A program made the position numbers and the translations under genes. The notes beneath the pieces were generated by a model, which saw only the letters and a program-made list of their open reading frames with translations, did no database searches and was not told the origin of the DNA. 34,537 bases of DNA from a virus: IMG/VR virus record IMGVR_UViG_3300027996_000099, positions 1-34,537 of that record, one strand, 5' to 3'. Each line of letters starts with the position of its first letter. The first letter of the stretch is position 1. This document shows, one piece after another, positions 16,550 to 22,851 of the stretch.

Positions 16550-16879
16550 ATGAATTACACATTTGTAGAAAAGTTGAGTGATACATCACATGTTTATGTA
16601 AAAGATGGAATAAACTTTGTATTTGAATATGAAGAAACAACAGTAGAGTTACTTTATGAAGGCAAATGGGAAGAAGTAAGAGCGGATCAATTAATTGAAT
16701 ATGATATAATTAGAAATTGTCACGAGGAAGTTGAAATGATAATGGGAGATCCAACTTTTATTGTTTTTGATGTAGACGGAACATTGAAATCATGTGCCAA
16801 ACTTAAAAGTGTTGATCTTGATGAATTTTACAATCATATTAGTAAATCAGTGCTTGCCGTTGATGAATTGGAGAAATAA
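16550..16879 (+). CDS. Small protein with isolated HAD-like motif (109 aa)
   Basis: Start ATG 16550 has GGAGG five bases upstream; the in-frame ATG at 16538 would contain the ribosome site. Residues near 70-79 read FIVFDVDGTL, the exact motif I of HAD phosphatases, but only some 35 residues follow, so the remaining HAD motifs cannot be present. The N-terminal part is beta-rich. It may be a HAD remnant or chance resemblance. It precedes the gp41 helicase gene by three bases and is co-transcribed with it. Confidence 0.65.
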   Translation: MNYTFVEKLSDTSHVYVKDGINFVFEYEETTVELLYEGKWEEVRADQLIEYDIIRNCHEEVEMIMGDPTFIVFDVDGTLKSCAKLKSVDLDEFYNHISKSVLAVDELEK

Positions 16880-16882
16880 AAA

Positions 16883-18268
16883 ATGATATCCGAACTCAAC
16901 ATTATGAGACTTTGTCTATACAATACAGAGTATAGATTGAAAGTATTTCATTCAATAAAACCGGAAATGTTTGATTCTATTCATATAAAAGAAATATATA
17001 AGATAGCTTATGATTTCGAAATGAAATATGGGACATTTCCGGAAGATAATATAGAAATTCTAATAATGAATAATCCTTGGAAGAACGAAGTAGAAGTAAT
17101 CAAACAAAAACTTGCTATTGTTAAAGAATGTGATAAGGATTATTTTAAGAATATAAATCTAGCACCTTATATAGAAGAAACTGAGAAGTGGTGGAAGAAA
17201 AAGAAATTTGGATTGATTCTGAGAGACGGTACAGACATGTTTCTTGGGAATGGAGATATTGACTTCGGATCTATTGATGATGGTATGTCAACATTACAAA
17301 CATTTTCTTATTCTAATGATGATTTTCTTTCTGTTAATGATATAGACGGAATGATTGATTATTATCTCGAGGATGAAAACAGACTCAAATTCTACAGTGA
17401 AGAATTGAATAAAATTCTTGGAGGTGGATTGATAAGAGAATCAATCAATGTTTTCATGGGTGGAACACACTCTGGTAAAACAAGACTATTGATTAATTTA
17501 GCAAATGATTTGACAATACAATCAAAGAATAATAATGTACTGTATATTACATTAGAGATACCTAAGATGAAAGTATCATCATTCTCTGATATGGTTAGAC
17601 TAGAAAAGAACAATTACAATATAAAAGATATTGTTAGAAATAATGTTGAACTGTACAGGAAAAAGAAAATAGAATACTCGAAAACAATGGGAACAATGTA
17701 TATTCTTGAGTATCCAGCATATTCAATTACTCCAGCAGTAGTAAAAGGAAAGATTACTGAAATGATCAGAAAAGGATTTGGTCCGTGTGCTGTATTCATT
17801 GATTATCTTACATTGATGGAACCAACACACAAATACAACAACTCATCGGAACGAGGAATCTTTCTAACAACTGAAACGAGATCGATAGCACAAGAACTAT
17901 CGATACCAATAATAACAGCAGTACAACCTAATAGAGGTGGTAATAAAGCGTTGGCATCTGGTATATCTGATATGATGGATGTAGGTGAGTCAAAAGGAAT
18001 GCCTGATGCTAGTGATCTATGGATTAATATTATCAATACAGAAGAACATAGAACAAATGGAACACAAAGTTTATTCGTCGAGAAAAACAGACACTCTGGA
18101 ATAATTAAACAATCGTTGTTAGCAGATGTCGGAAATGATTATTATAAGGTTGAAATAATATCAGCACAAGAAGAAGAGAAAGCAGATTTAAATGAATTTG
18201 ATACTATTGAAATCAAATCGGAGAAATCAGAATATTCTTCTTATGATTTTAGTAAGCCACAAGTTTAG
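16883..18268 (+). CDS. 41: Replicative DNA helicase, gp41/DnaB-like
   Basis: The ring helicase that opens the T4 replication fork and works with primase. The 461-residue protein (T4 gp41: 475) has an N-terminal helical domain and a RecA-like motor with Walker A GGTHSGKT (193-200), the DnaB-type LYITLEIPK, Walker B CAVFIDYLTLM (D307), and AVQPNRGG / FVEKNRHSG motifs. The acidic C-terminus is short. It is expressed from the promoter at 16489 with the gene at 16550, and is followed by a cysteine-rich protein gene. Confidence 0.92.
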   Translation: MISELNIMRLCLYNTEYRLKVFHSIKPEMFDSIHIKEIYKIAYDFEMKYGTFPEDNIEILIMNNPWKNEVEVIKQKLAIVKECDKDYFKNINLAPYIEETEKWWKKKKFGLILRDGTDMFLGNGDIDFGSIDDGMSTLQTFSYSNDDFLSVNDIDGMIDYYLEDENRLKFYSEELNKILGGGLIRESINVFMGGTHSGKTRLLINLANDLTIQSKNNNVLYITLEIPKMKVSSFSDMVRLEKNNYNIKDIVRNNVELYRKKKIEYSKTMGTMYILEYPAYSITPAVVKGKITEMIRKGFGPCAVFIDYLTLMEPTHKYNNSSERGIFLTTETRSIAQELSIPIITAVQPNRGGNKALASGISDMMDVGESKGMPDASDLWINIINTEEHRTNGTQSLFVEKNRHSGIIKQSLLADVGNDYYKVEIISAQEEEKADLNEFDTIEIKSEKSEYSSYDFSKPQV

Positions 18269-18278
18269 GAGGAAAAAT

Positions 18279-18956
18279 ATGGAAAGAATTATGTTAGAAG
18301 TAGTAGACAGCAACGGATACACTAGATTTATTAAGTCATGTCCTTGTTGTGGAAGTAAAGATATTGAAATTGTAAATAGCGGAGAAAAACTTTTTTATGC
18401 TCTATGCATGAAAGATGATTGTGGTCTTAGTGGACCAGAAGAAAAATCTAATTTCCGTAAATGGAATTCACTTCAAGTGAATTCCGATTGTAGTACTGAG
18501 GATTATATGGATTTAATAGAAAAATTCCACGAAATATCTTGTTCTATTAAAGATTCAAATAACTATATTGTTTTCGGTGTAGACGAGGAAGAGTCTGAAG
18601 GTTGTTCATGTGATACTGGAAATTGTCAAAAAGAAACTACTGGAAGTCCTTGTGATGGATGTACATGTGAACCAGAAATTGAACTTGAAGATTTAGTATT
18701 AGACTTGATGGACAGAGTTGAAGCTACTGAAAAACTATTAAATGAACTTTCAGAAGTAGTTGTTACTTTATCTGAAGCAGTTAAATACGCTTGCACTAAT
18801 TGCTTCAAAACAGAAGAAGAAGTGTCATATTATCCATGCAGTATATGTTATGACGTAATGAGGCCCACAGGAATAACATTTCATAGTTGTCCGCCTCAAT
18901 ACGAATACAAATGTACTAGATGCGGTAGTGTGAACACATATACCAAACTTATTTAA
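18279..18956 (+). CDS. Cysteine-rich multi-zinc protein with Lar-like domain and coiled coil (225 aa)
   Basis: ATG 18279 follows AGGAGG. Residues 20-66 resemble Lar/restriction-alleviation-type zinc ribbons: CPCCGSK, then CMKDDCGLSGP and a closing KWN. A second cysteine cluster lies near 110-128 (CSCDTGNC, CDGCTC). Then LNELSEVVVTLSEAV (154-168) repeats a module of the gp22 scaffold almost exactly. The C-terminus holds two more knuckles (CTNC/CSIC and CTRCG). The whole looks like a mosaic. It is downstream of gp41 and likely early or middle. No function can be assigned; anti-restriction is only suggested by the first domain. Confidence 0.75.
   Translation: MERIMLEVVDSNGYTRFIKSCPCCGSKDIEIVNSGEKLFYALCMKDDCGLSGPEEKSNFRKWNSLQVNSDCSTEDYMDLIEKFHEISCSIKDSNNYIVFGVDEEESEGCSCDTGNCQKETTGSPCDGCTCEPEIELEDLVLDLMDRVEATEKLLNELSEVVVTLSEAVKYACTNCFKTEEEVSYYPCSICYDVMRPTGITFHSCPPQYEYKCTRCGSVNTYTKLI
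18738..18782 (+). repeat. Shared 15-residue coiled-coil module, second copy
   Basis: Nearly identical at DNA and protein level to 10310-10354 in the scaffold gene. Confidence 0.85.
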
Positions 18957-18964
18957 AATATCTC

Positions 18965-18992
18965 TTGACATTTCTAAAAATATCCGTATACT
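18965..18992 (+). promoter_or_regulatory. Sigma70-like promoter
   Basis: TTGACA (18965-18970), 16-nt spacer, TATACT (18987-18992), then TATAATAGATTGATTA. The last stretch is shared with the promoter at 21479. Confidence 0.7.
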
Positions 18993-19025
18993 TATAATAG
19001 ATTGATTATTTGTTGAGGGACTATT

Positions 19026-19250
19026 ATGAATTTTAAATTGTGTACACTAAAAAATGAATTAAAAAACAAACTTTACTTGTGTGGAAGAAAAGCTCTATTA
19101 AATGGAATCGAGACTGAAATACTTGAAGATGAAGATAGGGTATTTGTTTTTATCGATAACGACTTAAGAATACTTACAGTTACATATACTGGAAGTGAAT
19201 ACTTACTTTTAGACGAAGATAATAATAGATATGATTTAGAATTAATTTAA
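19026..19250 (+). CDS. Small protein of unknown function (74 aa)
   Basis: Has its own promoter and TTGAGGGACTATT before the ATG. The product is acidic and beta-rich (VFVFIDNDLRILTVTYTG...YLLLDEDN), with two similar D-E-D-N/R turns, and may be a small beta-barrel. Not recognised. It ends at the late promoter of gp25. Confidence 0.65.
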   Translation: MNFKLCTLKNELKNKLYLCGRKALLNGIETEILEDEDRVFVFIDNDLRILTVTYTGSEYLLLDEDNNRYDLELI

Positions 19251-19274
19251 TAAATAATAGTAATATAAACTATT
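19249..19274 (+). promoter_or_regulatory. Late promoter with leader inverted repeat, before gp25
   Basis: AATAAATA (19249-19256), AATAGT (19256-19261), 7-nt loop, ACTATT (19269-19274). From the promoter to the end of the repeat it is the same sequence as at 3080-3105. Confidence 0.6.
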
Positions 19275-19287
19275 TTATGTGTATACC

Positions 19288-19674
19288 ATGACTATTAGAA
19301 GTGACATAGATCTAAATTTTAGAAAACTATCCGATGGATCAATTGCTATTAAGACAGGAGTTGATGCAATAAAACAATCAGTAGAATTTATTTTGTTTAC
19401 TCAGCCAGGTGAAAGACCTTATGATCCTGAATTTGGATCAACTATTCCAACATTCTTAGAAGGATCAGCAAATAGACTGAATTCGTTAATAATAAAAGAT
19501 ATCATATTCACCAAATTGAAAAACTACTTATCAGATCAAATAATCCTTTTTAAATCTGACATATCAGTGGAACCGAATTATGACGAGAATACATATGATA
19601 TCAGTATATATTATAGAGAAAATAAGATACAGACACCACAGGAGATAAATTTTAATATATCAGTTGAAAGATAG
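19288..19674 (+). CDS. 25: Baseplate wedge protein gp25
   Basis: The gp25/GPW family is a small lysozyme-like wedge protein linking baseplate and sheath. The 128-residue product shows IDLNFRKLSDGSIAIKTGVDAIKQSVEFILFTQPGERPYDPEFGSTIPTFL, where GERPYDPEFGS is the family signature. The ATG at 19288 gives a T4-like N-terminus; a GTG at 19279 is also in frame. Neither has a Shine-Dalgarno. It is a late gene separated from gp6 by an accessory block. Confidence 0.9.
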   Translation: MTIRSDIDLNFRKLSDGSIAIKTGVDAIKQSVEFILFTQPGERPYDPEFGSTIPTFLEGSANRLNSLIIKDIIFTKLKNYLSDQIILFKSDISVEPNYDENTYDISIYYRENKIQTPQEINFNISVER

Positions 19675-19692
19675 TTCATAAGGGAGGAAATT

Positions 19693-19902
19693 ATGTACGA
19701 GATTCAGGCAATTGTTTATTCAGTAGGAGAAGGATCAGAAGTAGTTGTAATATCTGATTCAGACTTGTATTACCATTGTACAAGAGAAATAGCAGAACGT
19801 ATAGAGCACGTTGAAGGACAAACGTATAGAGCTTTTTGGCCCGATGGAACATTTTCTGATTATCTTACTGTATTCAAAGTCGACAAGGCTCTACTCAACT
19901 AA
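19693..19902 (+). CDS. Small protein of unknown function (69 aa)
   Basis: AAGGGAGGAAATT precedes the ATG. The product begins MYEIQAIVYSVGEGSEVVVIS and is soluble, acidic, beta-rich, with FWPDGTFSDYLTVF near the end. It is 18 bases downstream of gp25 and probably shares its transcript. No family recognised. Confidence 0.65.
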   Translation: MYEIQAIVYSVGEGSEVVVISDSDLYYHCTREIAERIEHVEGQTYRAFWPDGTFSDYLTVFKVDKALLN

Positions 19903-19955
19903 TTATTCAAATCATAAATATAATTAAGTGAAATCAATACATTATAAAATACTTC

Positions 19956-19984
19956 TTTACTTATTAGTATTAATGTATTATAAT
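19956..19984 (+). promoter_or_regulatory. Sigma70-like promoter of first protease
   Basis: TTTACT (19956-19961), 17-nt spacer, TATAAT (19979-19984). Nearly identical across its length to the promoter at 20772-20800. Confidence 0.7.
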
Positions 19985-20021
19985 ATAATTGAACGTTATC
20001 AATTTCCAATGGAGGAAGAAC

Positions 20022-20732
20022 ATGAAAATTAAAAGTATACTATTACTTATTTTAGCAACTGGATTATTAGTCCGTTGTTGTACTGTGAGGTATGTTGGGG
20101 ATCAAGATCAGATTGATGAAGTTGTTCAGAACGGCTCCAAGTCTGTAGGTTACATTGAAGTTACTAGGCTATTTAACTATTGTACCGCATTTAATAAATG
20201 TGAGTTGGTAGAGAAAAAGTATACTGGTACTGGGTTTGTTGTTGACGATGACGAAGGATATGTAATAACAAATAATCACGTTATTGATCAAGCTGTGCAA
20301 ACATTTATTACTATTGATGGCAATAGAATGTCACTGAAGTTATTAAAAACATATCCAAAGCAAGATGTAGCAATTCTAAAAATAATTCCTATTGGTACAC
20401 TTGACATAGAAGAAGTTAAATTAGCAGAAGAATCTAGAACAGGTCAAAAGATTCTAGTATGTGGTAATCCTTTTGGACTTAAGTTCTCATGGTCACACGG
20501 AATTATATCAGCAAAAAGAACGTATGAGAAAGACAATCTGTTTATAGGAGATTTCATTCAAGTCGATGCAGCAGTAAATCCAGGAAATTCTGGAGGTCCT
20601 ATTTTTAATTATGATGGAGAAGTAGTTGGCATAGTATCATATGGACTGACTCCAACAGGAAGTAATGTCGGAACTAACTTCGGAGTTGACTCTGCAGTAC
20701 TTAAAGTCCTTTTCAAAGAATATCTAGATTAA
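20022..20732 (+). CDS. Exported HtrA/trypsin-like serine protease 1 (236 aa)
   Basis: Start ATG 20022 follows GGAGGAAGAAC. The N-terminus MKIKSILLLILATGLLVRCC is a signal peptide, possibly a lipoprotein (cysteines at 19-20, atypical lipobox). The catalytic triad is complete: H86 in TNNHV, D115 in QDVAIL, S190 in PGNSGGP. There is no PDZ domain, so it is a bare protease domain. It would act in the periplasm or on the membrane. It has its own promoter and is followed by a paralogue. Possible roles are superinfection exclusion, envelope remodelling or lysis timing; none is shown by sequence. Confidence 0.88.
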   Translation: MKIKSILLLILATGLLVRCCTVRYVGDQDQIDEVVQNGSKSVGYIEVTRLFNYCTAFNKCELVEKKYTGTGFVVDDDEGYVITNNHVIDQAVQTFITIDGNRMSLKLLKTYPKQDVAILKIIPIGTLDIEEVKLAEESRTGQKILVCGNPFGLKFSWSHGIISAKRTYEKDNLFIGDFIQVDAAVNPGNSGGPIFNYDGEVVGIVSYGLTPTGSNVGTNFGVDSAVLKVLFKEYLD

Positions 20733-20771
20733 ATCATTCATCAGTCAAATCAGTCACTTACAAAATATCAC

Positions 20772-20800
20772 TTTACTTATTAGTATTATTATATTATAAT
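20772..20800 (+). promoter_or_regulatory. Sigma70-like promoter of second protease
   Basis: TTTACT (20772-20777), 17-nt spacer, TATAAT (20795-20800), followed by ATAATTGAGTTGATTAATT. Confidence 0.7.
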
Positions 20801-20836
20801 ATAATTGAGTTGATTAATTTTTTGCTGGAGTGTGTC

Positions 20837-21511
20837 ATGAAAAAGATTCTTACTTTAATCGTTTTATTATTTTCTTTAGTATCATGTCAAAAATCTGAAA
20901 TGGATTCTATAAGAGAAGTTGTCAAAAAGAAAAGTTCTGTGGTAGTTATTTGGAATAACTCTATTATAGAAGGAGAAACAGTAGTTAATTATGGAACTGG
21001 ATTTTGTGTAGGTAAAGGATTGTTTCTAACTGCTCAACATGTAGTTGCTAATAGCAGCTTTTCATTTGTTGAAACCACGGATCTTGTATTACATAAGTCA
21101 GTAGTGGTATTTGAAGATATTGAAAATGATGTCGCTCTTTTAAAAGTAACTGAGATTATCGATTCTAAGCCATTAGAATTCGCATTGAATAGTGAAGTAG
21201 GAGAAAAGGTTATTATCATGGGACATCCGGGTCTACTTAGGCATACGACTAGTTTCGGAAGAATAACAAGAAAATACATCTTAAACGAAAAACAATTGAT
21301 TCAAACAGATGCTTCAAATGATAGAGGAGGATCAGGCAGTCCTATATTTAACTATGATGGAAAAATTGTTGGTCTATCACACTCAATGAAAACACAAACA
21401 TGCAACTTTGGATTGTCATTAGAATATCTTAAAGAAGTATTAGCCAATTATAATAATCAAAAAAATCAAACAAAACCCTTGACAATTAAATTTGATGCAG
21501 TATACTTATAA
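20837..21511 (+). CDS. Exported HtrA/trypsin-like serine protease 2, lipoprotein (224 aa)
   Basis: Start ATG 20837 with GGAG upstream. The signal ends in a classical lipobox, L14-V15-S16-C17, so the protein should be lipid-anchored. The triad is H68 in AQHVV, D98 in ENDVALL and S166 in GGSGSP; the last replaces the usual GNSGGP. IFNYDGKIVG matches IFNYDGEVVG of the upstream protease, supporting an old tandem duplication. No PDZ domain. The end of the gene carries the promoter of the next transcript. Confidence 0.88.
   Translation: MKKILTLIVLLFSLVSCQKSEMDSIREVVKKKSSVVVIWNNSIIEGETVVNYGTGFCVGKGLFLTAQHVVANSSFSFVETTDLVLHKSVVVFEDIENDVALLKVTEIIDSKPLEFALNSEVGEKVIIMGHPGLLRHTTSFGRITRKYILNEKQLIQTDASNDRGGSGSPIFNYDGKIVGLSHSMKTQTCNFGLSLEYLKEVLANYNNQKNQTKPLTIKFDAVYL
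21479..21506 (+). promoter_or_regulatory. Sigma70-like promoter inside the end of protease 2
   Basis: TTGACA (21479-21484), 16-nt spacer, TATACT (21501-21506), then TATAATAGATTGAT. It lies within the last codons of the protease gene. Confidence 0.7.
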
Positions 21512-21543
21512 TAGATTGATCATTTATTTGATGGAGAGAGATT

Positions 21544-21744
21544 ATGACACTAACTGAAAAATTGAGAGTATACGACAAAGCATGTAAGGCAAGAAATGAA
21601 ATGAATGCAAATCATAACAAGTATACTGATGCTACTAAGAGAAAGTTGAAAGATCTATACCACAGTCAATACTTAAAGAAAAGAAGTGAATTAAGAGAAT
21701 TGGAATTAGTTTTAGAAGATATGAACAGTGGATTATATCAATGA
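21544..21744 (+). CDS. Small helical protein (66 aa)
   Basis: GGAGAGAGATT precedes the ATG. The product is charged and almost wholly helical (MTLTEKLRVYDKACKARNEM..., KKRSELRELELVLEDM), probably a coiled coil. Its stop overlaps the next start (ATGA), so the two are translated together. Not recognised. Confidence 0.65.
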   Translation: MTLTEKLRVYDKACKARNEMNANHNKYTDATKRKLKDLYHSQYLKKRSELRELELVLEDMNSGLYQ

Positions 21745-22190
21745 ATTGTATGAATATACTAGATGAAATAAGAGGAAGAAAAAGATTATTAATTAATTTT
21801 ACTGATTCCAGAATGATATTATTACGCTGGTATAAAGACGATCAATTGATGCATTTTAAATATTTTATAGATGATTTTATTAAAGTTACTAAATATAATA
21901 GAGATGGATCAAAGACATCTGAGGGATATTTAACTATTGGTACTAACTTGCACATGGATTCAGATGAAATAAATCATTTTAAACTTAGAAGATATAATGT
22001 AAGAGATATAATTACTGAAATATCTCCTGGATCAAGAGATAATACAGAAATACATGAAATGAACTATACTATAAACGGCAAATCATATAGGTACAGGCAG
22101 GAGTTCAGAAAGAATACTGAGCAAGATACTTTTAGGTATATGAAAGATGAAATCATTAAAGAACTGGATAGTAAAAGAATTAATAAATAA
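21741..22190 (+). CDS. Protein of unknown function (149 aa)
   Basis: Begins MNCMNILDEIRGRKRLL and has a mixed, basic composition with WYKDDQLMHFKYFIDDFIKV and a beta-rich YTINGKSYRYRQEF. No signal peptide, membrane segment or known motif is seen. It overlaps the upstream helical gene by four bases and ends at a late promoter. Expression from the 21479 promoter suggests early or middle function. Confidence 0.65.
   Translation: MNCMNILDEIRGRKRLLINFTDSRMILLRWYKDDQLMHFKYFIDDFIKVTKYNRDGSKTSEGYLTIGTNLHMDSDEINHFKLRRYNVRDIITEISPGSRDNTEIHEMNYTINGKSYRYRQEFRKNTEQDTFRYMKDEIIKELDSKRINK
22182..22189 (+). promoter_or_regulatory. Late promoter before tagged metallopeptidase
   Basis: AATAAATA lies inside a 23-base stretch (22179-22201) that is repeated exactly at 22811-22833 upstream of gp6. 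Confidence 0.6.
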
Positions 22191-22217
22191 GTCTAGTATT
22201 ATAATAGGATAGTATCA

Positions 22218-22811
22218 ATGAGAAAAATAATAAAAGAAAATGGAATATATTTATTGAAAGAAAAAATATCTTTCAATAAATTAACAAAAAAATGGATGCA
22301 GATGATTATTGAATCATATATTAATTTTATATTTAAGAAAAATAATGTTTCATTTGATTTGAAAGTAACAACAAAGAAACGTCTAAAAGGAAATATGATT
22401 GGATATATTGATATGGTAAAAGCAATTAACGAAAATAAGTATGAACTTGTAATTGCCGACTCATCTTTGGACAGTATATATGAATCAATAGCACATGAAT
22501 TGACTCACGCAATTCAAATATATAAAGGATTTTTATCTTTCACTGACGATATGAAAAATATTATATGGAAAAAAGAATTATTTCCAGTTAAAGACTATGA
22601 AAAACTTCAGAGTGTTAAAAACTTCAAAAAGTACAAAGAAATTCCATGGGAAAAAGAAGCATATAAAAATCAAGACAAATTACCGGATGCATACAAAAAA
22701 ACAGATGAATTGAAAAAATTAGCCGATAAAGACGCTACTATAAATTTCATGATTAGTAATAATGATGATGTTGTCAGAACAGTTACAAATAAAACAAGTA
22801 TGATAGGATAA
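22218..22811 (+). CDS. Tagged zinc metallopeptidase-like protein (197 aa)
   Basis: The N-terminus MRKIIKENGIYLLKE is the shared tag, with L-K-E at residues 13-15. The body has SIYESIAHELTHAIQ, a textbook HExxH zinc site (H93, E94, H97) preceded by the usual hydrophobic/acidic pattern. A third ligand is not obvious. The rest is lysine-rich and helical. It has its own late promoter and directly precedes gp6, so it is made with virion parts. Its core tag codons are identical over 28 bases to those of the acetyltransferase gene. I infer a packaged protease; the target is unknown. Confidence 0.8.
   Translation: MRKIIKENGIYLLKEKISFNKLTKKWMQMIIESYINFIFKKNNVSFDLKVTTKKRLKGNMIGYIDMVKAINENKYELVIADSSLDSIYESIAHELTHAIQIYKGFLSFTDDMKNIIWKKELFPVKDYEKLQSVKNFKKYKEIPWEKEAYKNQDKLPDAYKKTDELKKLADKDATINFMISNNDDVVRTVTNKTSMIG
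22224..22251 (+). repeat. 28-nt identical tag-coding repeat, copy 2
   Basis: Exact match to 5426-5453. Confidence 0.8.
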
Positions 22812-22813
22812 TT

Positions 22814-22821
22814 AATAAATA
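22814..22821 (+). promoter_or_regulatory. Late promoter before gp6
   Basis: AATAAATA within the 23-base repeat 22811-22833, 31 bases before the gp6 ATG, which has GAGGATAATC as ribosome site. Confidence 0.6.
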
Positions 22822-22851
22822 AGTCTAGTATTAAATATTTAGAGGATAATC

